In this document: positions 16,438 to 25,668 of the stretch, piece after piece
Position numbering within the stretch: the stretch's first letter is position 1
How the letters are laid out: every line of letters starts with the position of its first letter
Origin: Aquabacterium lacunae
GTDB taxonomy: Bacteria; Pseudomonadota; Gammaproteobacteria; Burkholderiales; Burkholderiaceae_C
Assembly: GCF_004310865.1 (NCBI RefSeq)
Contig: NZ_SIXI01000005.1
Location: 62,001-126,000 of the forward strand
Direction of reading: 5' to 3'
DNA length: 64,000 nucleotides
Made by a program: the position numbers and the translations under genes
The notes under the pieces: generated by a model
What the model was told of the DNA's origin: nothing
Database searches by the model: none
The model's input: the letters and a program-made list of their open reading frames with translations, nothing else

Positions 16438-17493
16438 TCAGGCCAGCGGCTCGGCAGGTGTGTCGGGCGGGCGCGGCGCGTCGTCGCGCACCGGGGCCTG
16501 GGCGCGGTCGTAGGCCTCCACGATGCGTGCCACCAGCGGGTGGCGGACCACGTCGGTGCTGGTGAAGTGGCTGAAGCCCACGCCCTTGACGCGCTTGAGC
16601 ACGTGGCGGGCCTCGATCAGGCCGCTGCGTGTGCCGCGTGGCAGGTCGATCTGGCTGACATCGCCCGTGACCACGCAGCGCGTGCCAAAGCCGATGCGTG
16701 TCAGGAACATCTTCATCTGCTCGGGCGTGGTGTTCTGCGCTTCGTCGAGGATGACGAAGGCGTGGTTGAGCGTGCGCCCGCGCATGAAGCCCAGCGGGGC
16801 GATCTCGATCAGGCCTTTTTCAAAGGCCTTGGCCACGCGGTCAAAGCCCATGAGGTCGTACAGCGCGTCGTACAGCGGGCGCAGGTAGGGATCGACCTTC
16901 TGCGACAGGTCGCCGGGCAGGAAGCCCAGGCGCTCGCCGGCTTCCACGGCCGGGCGGGTCAGGATGATGCGCTGCACGGCGCTGCGCTCCAGCGCATCGA
17001 CCGCACAGGCCACGGCCAGGAAGGTCTTGCCCGTGCCGGCCGGACCCACGCCGAAGGTCAGGTCGTGGCTCAGGATGTTCTGCAGGTACTTGATCTGGTT
17101 GGGCGTGCGGCCTTGCAGGTCGGTGCGCCGCGTGTTCAGGACGGGCCCTTCGGGCTCGTCTGGCGTGGGTGTGGGGTCTGTCAGACCATGTCCCAGGCCC
17201 TTGCGTGTGCCGCGCGCGGCTTTGGCGGTGGCGGCCATGCTGAGTTGTTGCGCCACCGCAAGCTGCACCATTTCGGCGGGTACGTCACGCTGTGCCCGGG
17301 CGTACAGCGACTCCAGGACCGCGAGGGCCTGTTCAGCGGCGGTCTGGGGCCCTTCGATGCGGAAGCGCTCACCCCGACGGGCCAGCGTCACGTGGAAAGC
17401 GGCCTCGATGGTGCGCAGGTGCTCGTCCATGGGGCCGCACAGGTGGGCCAGGCGTGTGTTGTCGGGCGGCGTGAAGGCGTGTCGCAGGGGCAT
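16438..17493 (-). CDS. phoH: PhoH-family ATPase (YbeZ)
   Basis: The 351-residue protein has Walker A GPAGTGKT and Walker B VILDEAQN, with the PhoH signatures [17 protein letters not shown] and [12 protein letters not shown]. An N-terminal KH-like region ([20 protein letters not shown]) is present, as in YbeZ. It is an NTPase that works with YbeY in rRNA processing and ribosome biogenesis. The start at 17493 ([12 protein letters not shown]) was chosen over one 11 codons upstream. It is divergent from the histidine kinase at 17671, with 177 bases between. Confidence 0.92.
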   Translation of the reverse strand: MPLRHAFTPPDNTRLAHLCGPMDEHLRTIEAAFHVTLARRGERFRIEGPQTAAEQALAVLESLYARAQRDVPAEMVQLAVAQQLSMAATAKAARGTRKGLGHGLTDPTPTPDEPEGPVLNTRRTDLQGRTPNQIKYLQNILSHDLTFGVGPAGTGKTFLAVACAVDALERSAVQRIILTRPAVEAGERLGFLPGDLSQKVDPYLRPLYDALYDLMGFDRVAKAFEKGLIEIAPLGFMRGRTLNHAFVILDEAQNTTPEQMKMFLTRIGFGTRCVVTGDVSQIDLPRGTRSGLIEARHVLKRVKGVGFSHFTSTDVVRHPLVARIVEAYDRAQAPVRDDAPRPPDTPAEPLA

Positions 17494-17670
17494 CGTGTCA
17501 GGGCGGGCGGCGCAGGTTGAGGGCAATTCCGAAGGGATCGTGCCGCTCAGGCGTCAGATGGGCGCCAAAAGAATGAAGATGGCCTGCGAATTGTCACCTG
17601 CCCGGTGCTTCGGTGTGCGAAATCTCGCGCGAAAATAGCTTTTCTACCTTGGCGCATTGCAGCATTCCCC

Positions 17671-19770
17671 ATGAACCAGCCGTCTTGGCAACGTTGGTTG
17701 GCCACCTTGCAGGCCCCCCTGAAGGTCTTGAGCGCGTCGCCATCGACCGAAGGAGGGCGCCGCACCGCGTCAGACGAGCCCACCTTGCGGCTCAATGCCC
17801 TGGGCCGCATCCTGTTGGGACTGCTGATTGCCTGGGTGCTGGGCTGGAGCGTGGTGGCGCTCAACCGCGCCAACAGCATTGGCGACCACAGCACCCGTGC
17901 GGAAGGCGTGCAAGTGGCACGCGCTGCCTGGGTGGCCACGGGAGGGGCCAGCACCTTTCCCATCCAGAACACGTCCAGCGTGGTGCCTCTGCCCGACGAA
18001 TGGGCCCGCACCCGACCAGGCTACAACGGCAGCGTCTGGTACCGCATCCACTTCGACGCCAGCCAGAAAGGCCGCAAGGCCCTCTTGGGCGCTTACCTCG
18101 AACGTGCCTGCTCCGCCGTCGAGGTGCAACTCAATGGTCAGGTGCTGTACCGCGCCGGTGGCGCCGACGAATTGCTGTCGCGCCAGTGCTATGAGCCTCA
18201 CCTGATCAGCCTGCCCAGCTTCCTGCTGCGCCCGGGCGACAACCAGCTCGACATCCGCCTGACGGGCCGTCCGCTGGAACAGGTCACGGCGCGCCAGCGC
18301 GCCGGCGGCATGGGCACGGTGCACATCGGTGACTGGGACGCTCTGCGCCGCCTGGCCGACGGCCAGTCGTTCTGGGCTGTCACCATCTCTCAGATCATCG
18401 GCGGGGTGCTGGTGGTGCTGGGTGGCTTTGCCGTGGGCCTGGCCTGGGTGCGTCGCTTGCCGTATCTGTGGCATTTCGGGCTGCTCACGCTCACCTGGGC
18501 CGCGCTCACCAGTCGCCTGTGGTTCTCTTACCTGCCCCTGTCGGGGTCGTGGGCCGAGGTCCTGATTGCCACCGTGTTTGCCCTCATGGCGGCCTTTGCC
18601 GTCAAGTTCCTCCTGGGCTACGCCGGTCATGGGCTGCACCACGAAAGTGAGCAGCGTGAAGTGGTGTGGGTGAACCGTGCGCTGGTGGGCCAGTTGCTTC
18701 TGCTGCCCTTGAGCCTGGGGCTCACCCGCGACAGCCACTGGCTGTTCGACGTGGCCCGGGGCTGGTATGTGGTGCTGGCCCTGGAGGTTCTGGCCTCGGT
18801 GGGGTACTTCATCTGGCACGCCGGTCGCACGCGCCGCGCCGAGTTTCTGGTCATGAGCGGCACCCTGGGCGTGGCTGCGGCCTTGCTGGGCACCGAGCTG
18901 TTCTTCCAGTTCCGCCTGATGCAGTCCTGGGGCTGGAACATCACCTACTTCGTCATGCCCATCTTGTTCGCGGTGGTCAGCTTCCGCCTGATCCAGGTGT
19001 ACGCCAAGGCCCTGCAGACGGCCGAAGGCGCCCGCGCGCAACTGGAGCGCCGTGTGCAGGAGATCAGCGCCGAGATCGAGCGCAACTTCACCCAGATCGC
19101 CGAACTGCGCGTCGAGCAGATCGCCGAGAAAGAGCGCAAGCGCATCGCCTCCGACCTGCACGACGACCTTGGCGCCAAGTTGCTGACCATCGTGCACACC
19201 AGCGACAACGATCGCATCTCGACCCTGGCGCGCGAGGCCCTCGACGAGATGCGCCTGTCGGTGCGGGGCCTGACCGGCCGCGCCATGCGCCTGCCCGATG
19301 CGCTGGCCGACTGGCGTTCGGAGGTGGTCTCGCGCCTGGGGCAGGCCGGCATCGAGGTGGAATGGCGCCACCCGATGGACGTGTTCGACGAGCCCCTGTC
19401 GGCCCGCACCTATGTGCAGACCACGCGCATCATCCGAGAGGCCGTCAGCAACATCATCAAGCACAGCCAGGCCTCCCACGTGGTCATTTCGGCCGAGGTG
19501 GGTGAGACTGATTTCCAGGTCGTCATCCAGGACAACGGCAAGGGCATCCCGCTCGAACTCGACGGTCGTCTCGACCGCGGCCACGGCATGACCAGCATGA
19601 AACACCGCGCCAAACAGCTCAACGGGCAGTGTCTGGTCGAGTCCGGCCCTGGTTTTGGCACGGTCATTCGTCTCACTTTGCCACTGGAGACCGAAACTGT
19701 CGCATCGGCGCTCACCCCCGGTGCTAGCATTTCACCCCAGCGGCGGAGCGATCCCGCTCTCCCCCATTGA
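17671..19770 (+). CDS. Membrane sensor histidine kinase, NarL/DesK (HisKA_3) type
   Basis: The 699-residue protein has a first membrane helix at about 53-73, an extracytoplasmic domain (about 80-235, containing WYRIHFDASQKGRKALLGAY) like a 7TMR-DISM sensing domain, and several further membrane helices (about 245-455). A coiled coil follows, then the dimerisation motif KRIASDLHDDLGAKLL with the phospho-accepting H497. The ATPase domain has REAVSNIIKHSQ (N box), QDNGKGIPL and GHGMTSMKHRA (G box). It should phosphorylate the LuxR-type regulator encoded 17 bases downstream. The stimulus is unknown. The ATG at 17671 was chosen over one 22 codons earlier. Confidence 0.88.
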   Translation: MNQPSWQRWLATLQAPLKVLSASPSTEGGRRTASDEPTLRLNALGRILLGLLIAWVLGWSVVALNRANSIGDHSTRAEGVQVARAAWVATGGASTFPIQNTSSVVPLPDEWARTRPGYNGSVWYRIHFDASQKGRKALLGAYLERACSAVEVQLNGQVLYRAGGADELLSRQCYEPHLISLPSFLLRPGDNQLDIRLTGRPLEQVTARQRAGGMGTVHIGDWDALRRLADGQSFWAVTISQIIGGVLVVLGGFAVGLAWVRRLPYLWHFGLLTLTWAALTSRLWFSYLPLSGSWAEVLIATVFALMAAFAVKFLLGYAGHGLHHESEQREVVWVNRALVGQLLLLPLSLGLTRDSHWLFDVARGWYVVLALEVLASVGYFIWHAGRTRRAEFLVMSGTLGVAAALLGTELFFQFRLMQSWGWNITYFVMPILFAVVSFRLIQVYAKALQTAEGARAQLERRVQEISAEIERNFTQIAELRVEQIAEKERKRIASDLHDDLGAKLLTIVHTSDNDRISTLAREALDEMRLSVRGLTGRAMRLPDALADWRSEVVSRLGQAGIEVEWRHPMDVFDEPLSARTYVQTTRIIREAVSNIIKHSQASHVVISAEVGETDFQVVIQDNGKGIPLELDGRLDRGHGMTSMKHRAKQLNGQCLVESGPGFGTVIRLTLPLETETVASALTPGASISPQRRSDPALPH

Positions 19771-19787
19771 TTCCCGAGGTTCCAGCC

Positions 19788-20459
19788 ATGAAGCAAATTC
19801 TCCTGCTCGAAGACTTGCCCGAGATTCGTGCCTGGCTCAAGACGCTGGCGCAGCAAGTCTTCCCTGGCTGCCAGATCAGCGAATGCGCCCGTGTGCATGA
19901 CGCCTTGCAGCTGGTGGGCGCCATGCGCTTTGACGTGGCCATGCTCGACCTGGGCCTGCCCGACGGCTCTGGTGTGGAAGTGGTCCAGGCCCTGCGCGAA
20001 AAGCAGCCCGACGTGCAGTCGGTGGTGGTCACCATCCACGACGACGACGACCACCTCTTCCCGGCCCTGCAGGCGGGCGCCTTCGGCTACCTGCTGAAAG
20101 AGCAGTCGCGCGAGCAACTGGCCGAACAGCTGCAGCGCATCGCCCAGGGCGAGCCGCCGCTGTCGCCCTCGATCGCCCGCCGTGTGATCCAGTACTTCAC
20201 GGCCCAGGCCCGCCTGCAGCCGCAGAACTTCGGCCAGGACATCGACACCGTCACGCCGCATGTGCAGCTCACCGACCGTGAAAACGAAGTGCTGCTGCGC
20301 GTGGCCAAGGGCTTCACCCTGCCCGAGATCGGCCAGCAGCTGAACCTGTCGCGCCACACCATCGCCGACTACGTCAAGCAGATCTACCGCAAGCTGAACG
20401 TGTCCTCGCGCGCCGAAGCGGCTCTGGAAGCGCAACGACTGGGGCTGTTCCGCCGATGA
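19788..20459 (+). CDS. NarL/LuxR-family response regulator
   Basis: The 223-residue protein has an N-terminal receiver domain with phospho-acceptor D54 ([10 protein letters not shown]) and the conserved Lys in [11 protein letters not shown]-terminal LuxR helix-turn-helix follows ([16 protein letters not shown], then [20 protein letters not shown]). It pairs with the kinase ending 17 bases upstream and should act as a transcription factor. The start at 19788 has GAGG upstream; a TTG seven codons earlier is less likely. Its stop overlaps the ruvA start (ATGA). Targets are not identifiable from sequence alone. Confidence 0.9.
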   Translation: MKQILLLEDLPEIRAWLKTLAQQVFPGCQISECARVHDALQLVGAMRFDVAMLDLGLPDGSGVEVVQALREKQPDVQSVVVTIHDDDDHLFPALQAGAFGYLLKEQSREQLAEQLQRIAQGEPPLSPSIARRVIQYFTAQARLQPQNFGQDIDTVTPHVQLTDRENEVLLRVAKGFTLPEIGQQLNLSRHTIADYVKQIYRKLNVSSRAEAALEAQRLGLFRR

Positions 20460-21028
20460 TCGCTCGCCTCTCGGGGGTGCTGGCCGAGAAGGCCCCACCC
20501 TCGGTCCTCGTGGACGTCGGTGGTGTCGGCTACGAGGTCCAGGTGCCCATGAGCACCTTCTACAACCTGCCCGGGCTGGGCGAGAAGGTCACGTTGCTGA
20601 CCCAGTTCATCGTCCGCGAAGACGCCCAGCTGCTGTATGGCTTCCTGACGGCCACCGAGCGCGAGAGCTTCCGCGAGCTGATCAAGATCAGCGGCGTGGG
20701 CCCGCGCATCGCGCTGGCCGTGCTCTCGGGCCTGAACGCCAACGAACTGGCGCAGGCCGTCGCGGGGCAGGAAACCGCCCGCCTGATCAAGGTGCCGGGC
20801 ATCGGCAAGAAAACCGCCGAGCGCCTGCTGCTCGAACTCAAGGGCAAGCTGGCGCCTGTGCTGGCCCAGCCCACCGCCCTGGCCGGCGACACCCACGGCG
20901 ACATCCAGCAGGCCCTGCTGGCCCTGGGCTATTCCGACAAGGAGGCACAGCTGGCGCTCAAGGCCCTGCCGGCTGACGTGTCGGTGTCGGACGGCATCAA
21001 ACTCGCGCTCAAGGCCCTGTCTCGCTGA
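20456..21028 (+). CDS. ruvA: Holliday junction DNA helicase subunit RuvA
   Basis: The 190-residue protein starts [20 protein letters not shown] and has the two helix-hairpin-helix motifs [15 protein letters not shown] and [19 protein letters not shown]-terminal RuvB-binding domain follows. RuvA binds four-way junctions and loads RuvB for branch migration. Its placement directly after a response-regulator gene with a four-base overlap, rather than in a ruvC-ruvA-ruvB cluster, is notable. The stop overlaps the next ATG by one base. Confidence 0.95.
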   Translation: MIARLSGVLAEKAPPSVLVDVGGVGYEVQVPMSTFYNLPGLGEKVTLLTQFIVREDAQLLYGFLTATERESFRELIKISGVGPRIALAVLSGLNANELAQAVAGQETARLIKVPGIGKKTAERLLLELKGKLAPVLAQPTALAGDTHGDIQQALLALGYSDKEAQLALKALPADVSVSDGIKLALKALSR

Positions 21029-21885
21029 TGCTGCCGACCTTCCGATCTCTGGGCGTGCTGCTCGCCGTCTGCCTGCCGCTGCTGGCCAGTGCGGCCGGCA
21101 AGCCCGTGGTGCCCGCCAAGACCGCACCCACGCCTGTGCAGCAGTTTTGCGCCGACCTCGTGCGCAAGCTGCCCAATGTCACGCCTGCGCTGTGCGCCCG
21201 CTCCCAGCTGGTGCCCAATGGCGGCCGCTCGGTGCAGAACCGGGTGCTGTTTCAGCGCGACGTGATCTCGCCCAAGGCCCGCCTGAAGGTGCTGGTGGTG
21301 GGCGGCATCCATGGTGACGAGCTGTCGGCCACGGCCTTGAGCTTGCACTGGATCGGCCATGCCATCGACACCCCTTCGAACGTGCACTGGCGCTTCGTGC
21401 CGCTGCTCAACCCCGACGGCATGTTGCTCGACGTGCCCACCCGCACCAACTCCCGCGGGGTCGACCTGAACCGCAACTTCCCCACGCCCAACTGGGACAA
21501 GGAAGCGCCGCTGTACTGGAAAGACAAGACCCGCAACGACCCGCGGCGCTACCCCGGCCCCAAGCCCTTGTCCGAGCCTGAAAGCCGGTGGTTGTACGAG
21601 GAAATGGAGCGCTGGAAGCCCCACCTGATCGTGTCGGTGCACGCGCCGTATGGCGTGCTCGACTTCGACGGGCCGGCCGTGCCGCCCCAGCGCCTGGGCC
21701 GCCTCTACCTCGACCAGGTCGGCATCTTCCCAGGCAGCCTGGGCAACTATGGCGGCGTGCACAAGAAGGTGCCCGTGGTCACCATCGAGCTGCCCAGCGC
21801 CATCCGCACCCCGCAAGAAGCCGAGATGCGCCAGATGTGGCTCGACCTGCTGCGCTGGATGGGCGACCGCCTGGGCGCCGAGTGA
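21028..21885 (+). CDS. Secreted M14-family zinc carboxypeptidase (murein peptide amidase-like)
   Basis: The 285-residue protein has a signal peptide (VLLAVCLPLLASAAG) and M14 motifs: GGIHGDELS (zinc His and Glu), VDLNRNFPTPNW, SVHAPYG (third zinc His) and TIELP (catalytic Glu). This arrangement resembles MpaA/DUF2817-type peptidases acting on peptidoglycan peptides, but here with export to the periplasm. It is translationally coupled to ruvA. The cysteine pair in VQQFCADL and APALCARS-type positions (about 48 and 60) may form a disulfide. The substrate assignment is inference. Confidence 0.83.
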   Translation: MLPTFRSLGVLLAVCLPLLASAAGKPVVPAKTAPTPVQQFCADLVRKLPNVTPALCARSQLVPNGGRSVQNRVLFQRDVISPKARLKVLVVGGIHGDELSATALSLHWIGHAIDTPSNVHWRFVPLLNPDGMLLDVPTRTNSRGVDLNRNFPTPNWDKEAPLYWKDKTRNDPRRYPGPKPLSEPESRWLYEEMERWKPHLIVSVHAPYGVLDFDGPAVPPQRLGRLYLDQVGIFPGSLGNYGGVHKKVPVVTIELPSAIRTPQEAEMRQMWLDLLRWMGDRLGAE

Positions 21886-21888
21886 GGC

Positions 21889-23487
21889 TCAATGACCGTC
21901 CGGCCCGCGCGGCTTGACGGTCGACAGGATGGCCAGCAGCCGCTGGATCTGGATCGGCTTGACCAGGTAGTGGTTGAAGCCCGTCTGCAGCGCTTGCGCG
22001 ATGTGATCGGGCAGCGCGTCGGCACTCAGGGCGATCAGGGGCATGCGTTTGGTGCTGGCATGCGCCCTCAGCGTTCGGCACATCTCCAGACCGCTGCCAT
22101 CGGGCAGGTTGATGTCGATCAGGGCCACATCGGGCAGCTCGGTCTGGATGGCCTGCAGCCCTTGCCGCGAGGTCGGGAAGGAGCTCAGTTGCACTTCGGG
22201 GTGGGCGTGGAACAGCGACTCGACCAGGTTGCGGTTCAGGGCGTTGTCTTCCACGTGGATGATGCGCAGTGCTGGCAGGCGCGGGCGCTGCATGGGCAAG
22301 GAGGCCGAGGGCTCGTCCTTGGCCTGCAGTTTGTCGGCCAGCGGCAGGTTCAGGGTGAAGGTGCACTCCTTGCCCAGCGCGCTGGTCACGGTCAGACTGC
22401 CGCTCATGAGTTCTGCCAGGCGGTGCGCAATGGCCAGACCCATGCCCTGGTCGGCGTCGTCCACCAGCGTGCTCTGGCCCTGGTGGCGCTGCAGCGCGGG
22501 CACAGGGCTGAAGGGCTGGAACAGCCGTCCGTTGTCCACGGGTGGCAGGCCATCGCCAGGGTGGCTGACCTGCACCAGCACGCGGGGCTGCTCGGGGTGC
22601 TGTTTCAGCGAGATCCACACGGTGCCCTCGCGAGGGCAGTGTCCGATCGCGAACCGGACCAGTGCCTGCAGGATCGTCTTGACGTGGATGGGGTCGGCCC
22701 AGGCCGGGCCGCATTCGCCTTCGATGACCTGCGTGATGCGGGCCTGACGGGCCAGACCTTCGTGCTGGTGGCAGGCCTCCTTCACCACCGTGTGCAAGTT
22801 CACGCGTTGGGCGTGCATGGCCAGCACGCGGTCTTCCGCATTCGCCAGGGTGACGGCCTTGTCCAGCAGGTGCAGCAACTGGCGAGCGGCTTGCTGGATG
22901 TTGGCCAGGTGGCGCCGCGCGTCGACCGAGGCATCGACCTCCATCTCCAGCAGCTGCGAAAAGCCCACGATGGTGTTGAGCGGGCCCCGCATGCCGTGGC
23001 TGAGCTGCCCCAGGAAGGTCGAGCGCCGCGCCAGGGCCACTTCGGCCTCCAGGCGGCGGTTGTGCTCGGTTTCGGCCCAGCGCTGTGAGCGCAGGTCGGT
23101 CAGCACCTCGATGTAGCGGTCGATGCGTCCGCTCTCGGCCACCAGCGGGTGCGCAGTGCGGGCGACCCAAAGCGCCTCGCCGTTGCGGTGGTGGGCGCAC
23201 ATGGGTTGCTGCTCTACGCCTTCGCCTCGGGCCAGGGTCTGGCACAGCCGTGTGATGGCTTCCGCATCCGTCTGGGGGCCGCTGATCAGTTCATCGAGCT
23301 GTCGACCGTGAGCGTCTTCCAACGTGTAGCCGGTCAGTCGGGTGAAGGCCGGATTGGCCCACAGGATGTTGCGTTGGGCGTCGCAGACGATCACGGCGTC
23401 GGCGATGCGATCGGCCAGCACGGCCAGTTCGCGTGCCGACGCTTGTGCATCGGGCAATGCCATGGCTTGACGGGGGGTGTCCAGCAT
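21889..23487 (-). CDS. PAS-containing hybrid histidine kinase with C-terminal receiver
   Basis: The 532-residue cytosolic protein has an N-terminal PAS domain (IADAVIVCDAQRNILWANPA; about 20-140) and a HisKA domain with H164 in QLSHGMRGPLN. An ATPase domain follows, then a C-terminal receiver with the Asp in VALIDINLPDG and the Lys in NHYLVKPIQ. The ATPase N box is weak (ILQALVRFAIGHC, without a clear Asn), so kinase activity may be reduced. The ATG at 23487 has AGGAG seven bases upstream; an ATG 12 codons earlier is less likely. It is the last gene of the CheB-CheR/kinase block and is similar in layout to the gene before it. Confidence 0.85.
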   Translation of the reverse strand: MLDTPRQAMALPDAQASARELAVLADRIADAVIVCDAQRNILWANPAFTRLTGYTLEDAHGRQLDELISGPQTDAEAITRLCQTLARGEGVEQQPMCAHHRNGEALWVARTAHPLVAESGRIDRYIEVLTDLRSQRWAETEHNRRLEAEVALARRSTFLGQLSHGMRGPLNTIVGFSQLLEMEVDASVDARRHLANIQQAARQLLHLLDKAVTLANAEDRVLAMHAQRVNLHTVVKEACHQHEGLARQARITQVIEGECGPAWADPIHVKTILQALVRFAIGHCPREGTVWISLKQHPEQPRVLVQVSHPGDGLPPVDNGRLFQPFSPVPALQRHQGQSTLVDDADQGMGLAIAHRLAELMSGSLTVTSALGKECTFTLNLPLADKLQAKDEPSASLPMQRPRLPALRIIHVEDNALNRNLVESLFHAHPEVQLSSFPTSRQGLQAIQTELPDVALIDINLPDGSGLEMCRTLRAHASTKRMPLIALSADALPDHIAQALQTGFNHYLVKPIQIQRLLAILSTVKPRGPDGH

Positions 23488-23574
23488 GACGGGCTCCTGA
23501 GTTGGGTGAGGCGTGAGCCCCATTTTTTGTGTCAGCCGGGGCTGGCTGGCGCATCGTGGCGCATTGGAGGAAAT

Positions 23575-25668
23575 CTACACCCGAAAGTGGGCGTGCAGGA
23601 TGTTCAGCAGGCGGTTGATCTGTAACGGTTTCACCAGGTAGTGATCCACACCGGTGTCAGTGGCCACCGCGATGCTCTCTGGCAGCGCATCGGCACTCAG
23701 GGCGATCACCAGGGGGCGTCGCTCGGCGGGCCACTGGGCCACTTCGTGCGCCAGGGTCAGGCCGTGGCCATCGGGCAGGTTGATGTCCAGCAGCACCACA
23801 TCGGGTGGTGCACCGCGCACACACTGCAGGCCCTCGTTCAGCGTACAGGCCATGGCCACCTGCACTTGGGGCTGGGTGCTGAACACCGCTTCGATCAGCA
23901 CGCGGTTCATGGCGTTGTCTTCCACGCACAGCAGGCGCATGGCGGGCAGTTCCAGGGGGGGCTCGTCGGTATCGCCCGTTGTCACGGGTGTGGGGTGAGC
24001 CATCAGGTGATCGGCCGCAGGCAGGGTCAGTGTGAAGGTGCTGCCCTGGCCCACCGTGCTGTGGACGGTCAGGTCGCCCAGCATCAGCTCGGCCAGTCGT
24101 TTGCAGATGGCCAGACCAATGCCATGTCCTGGGGCCATGCCGGCGGTTTCGTCCAGTCGCGTGAAGGGCTGGAAGATGCGTGCCTGATCCTGCGGCGCGA
24201 TGCCCACACCGGGATCCCGCACCGTGAGTTGCACCAGGTGGGTGACCGGGTCGAGCTGACCGCGCACCTCGATCACGCCGGGGCGCATGGAGTACTTCAC
24301 CGCATTGCTCAGCAGGTTGTCCAGGATCTCGCGCACCCGCTGGGCGTCGCCCATGGCATAGATGATGGGCACGTCGCACACGATCTGCAGGCCCTGAGCG
24401 TGCGCCTGCGCAGCCATCAGGGTGGCGCAGTCGGAGGCCAGTGGCTGCAAGTTGATGGCTTCCGGTGCGTAGTCTTCCAGGGCGTGTTCCAGTTGGGCCA
24501 GTTGCAGCGCCTGGTTCACGAGGCCCAGCAGTTGCTGGCCGGCCTGGTGAATGATCTCCAGCTTCTTGCGCTGGCCGGGCAAGGGCACCGCCTCAGGGCC
24601 CTGCAGCAGCAGGTGGGCAAAGCCCATCACCGCGTTCAGTGGCGTGCGCATGTTGTGACTCATGCGCGAAAGGAATTCGGTCTTGACCGCGTGGTTGGCC
24701 TCGGCCTTCATGAGCGCCTCGCGCTCGGATTCGGCCTGCAGGCGGTCGGAGATGTCCCGCTCGATCACGATGTGGCGGCTGATCAGGCCGGCCTCGTTGT
24801 GCACCGGCAGCACCGACACTTCGGCCCAGTACTGGGTGCCCAGGCGCGTCTGGCGAGGCACGCGGATGCGGTCAACCGCTTCCCCACGCATCACGCGCTG
24901 CTGCATGAGGCGCACGGTGGCGTCATCCTGCCCCGGGCCCAGCAGGTCGTCGGGGCGCATGCCTCGTGCTTCTTGCAGGCTGTAGCCGGTGGCCTGGATG
25001 AAGCTGGGGTTGACCCAGCGGATGCGCTGGTCGGCGTCACAGATCATGACGGCATTGGGTGAGCGATCGGCCAGCAGGGCCAACTCCTGGTTGACTGCCA
25101 GGGCCTTGTGCAGCGCTTCGTTGGCTTCCTGCAGGGCCTCGTGCTCGCGGTGTCGCGCGGTCTGATCCACCAGCGCCACCAGCCAGCGGTGCTGTCCGCC
25201 CTGGGGGGTTGGCACTTCAGAGAAATGCAGGTCGACCAGCAGTGGCGCTTCGGCTCCCCTCAGCCACACGCCCCGCACCTCGTGGCTTTTCTGGTGGGTG
25301 GACTGCTGCACGGCCTGCAGGGCCCGCACCCGTTGCAGCTCGTCATGGCCCAGGCGGTACAGCAGCTGGTCTTGAAGGGTGTGGGCAGGCTGACCCAGCA
25401 ACTGGCACAGCGCGTCGTTGGGAGCGCGGATGGCACCACGTTCGTCGAGCTGGCACAGGGGCACGGGGGCGGCCCGCAGCAGGTGCCGGTAGCGTTCGGC
25501 CTGGGCCAGGGCCTCCTGCTGGCTGGCCTGCAGGGCGTCTGACTGCAGCTGCAGTTCGACCTGGTGAATGCGCAGCTCTTCCAGCAGGCGCTGAGCGTCT
25601 GACTCGGGTGGCAGGGCGGGTGCGTTGTGGCTCGGCGCGTCGTCAGGGCGTCGGCTGGACAATGGCAT
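23575..25668 (-). CDS. Double-PAS hybrid histidine kinase with receiver domain
   Basis: The 697-residue soluble protein begins with a coiled coil (LLEELRIHQVELQLQSDALQ). Two PAS domains follow (about 60-180 and 195-325), the second containing NAVMICDADQRIRWVNPSF. HisKA has H338 in RMSHNMRTPLN. The ATPase has the N box EILDNLLSNAVKY and the G box GHGIGLAICKRL. The C-terminal receiver has VVLLDINLPDG and DHYLVKPLQ. All kinase motifs are intact. The start overlaps the end of the CheB-CheR gene by 26 bases, implying coupling. The receiver domains of this and the next kinase are alike. Confidence 0.88.
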   Translation of the reverse strand: MPLSSRRPDDAPSHNAPALPPESDAQRLLEELRIHQVELQLQSDALQASQQEALAQAERYRHLLRAAPVPLCQLDERGAIRAPNDALCQLLGQPAHTLQDQLLYRLGHDELQRVRALQAVQQSTHQKSHEVRGVWLRGAEAPLLVDLHFSEVPTPQGGQHRWLVALVDQTARHREHEALQEANEALHKALAVNQELALLADRSPNAVMICDADQRIRWVNPSFIQATGYSLQEARGMRPDDLLGPGQDDATVRLMQQRVMRGEAVDRIRVPRQTRLGTQYWAEVSVLPVHNEAGLISRHIVIERDISDRLQAESEREALMKAEANHAVKTEFLSRMSHNMRTPLNAVMGFAHLLLQGPEAVPLPGQRKKLEIIHQAGQQLLGLVNQALQLAQLEHALEDYAPEAINLQPLASDCATLMAAQAHAQGLQIVCDVPIIYAMGDAQRVREILDNLLSNAVKYSMRPGVIEVRGQLDPVTHLVQLTVRDPGVGIAPQDQARIFQPFTRLDETAGMAPGHGIGLAICKRLAELMLGDLTVHSTVGQGSTFTLTLPAADHLMAHPTPVTTGDTDEPPLELPAMRLLCVEDNAMNRVLIEAVFSTQPQVQVAMACTLNEGLQCVRGAPPDVVLLDINLPDGHGLTLAHEVAQWPAERRPLVIALSADALPESIAVATDTGVDHYLVKPLQINRLLNILHAHFRV

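Noticed and set aside
17770-19605. 611-codon minus-strand frame over the histidine kinase
   Set aside because: The kinase on the plus strand has all motifs; the antisense product is His/Gln/Gly-rich with no domain.
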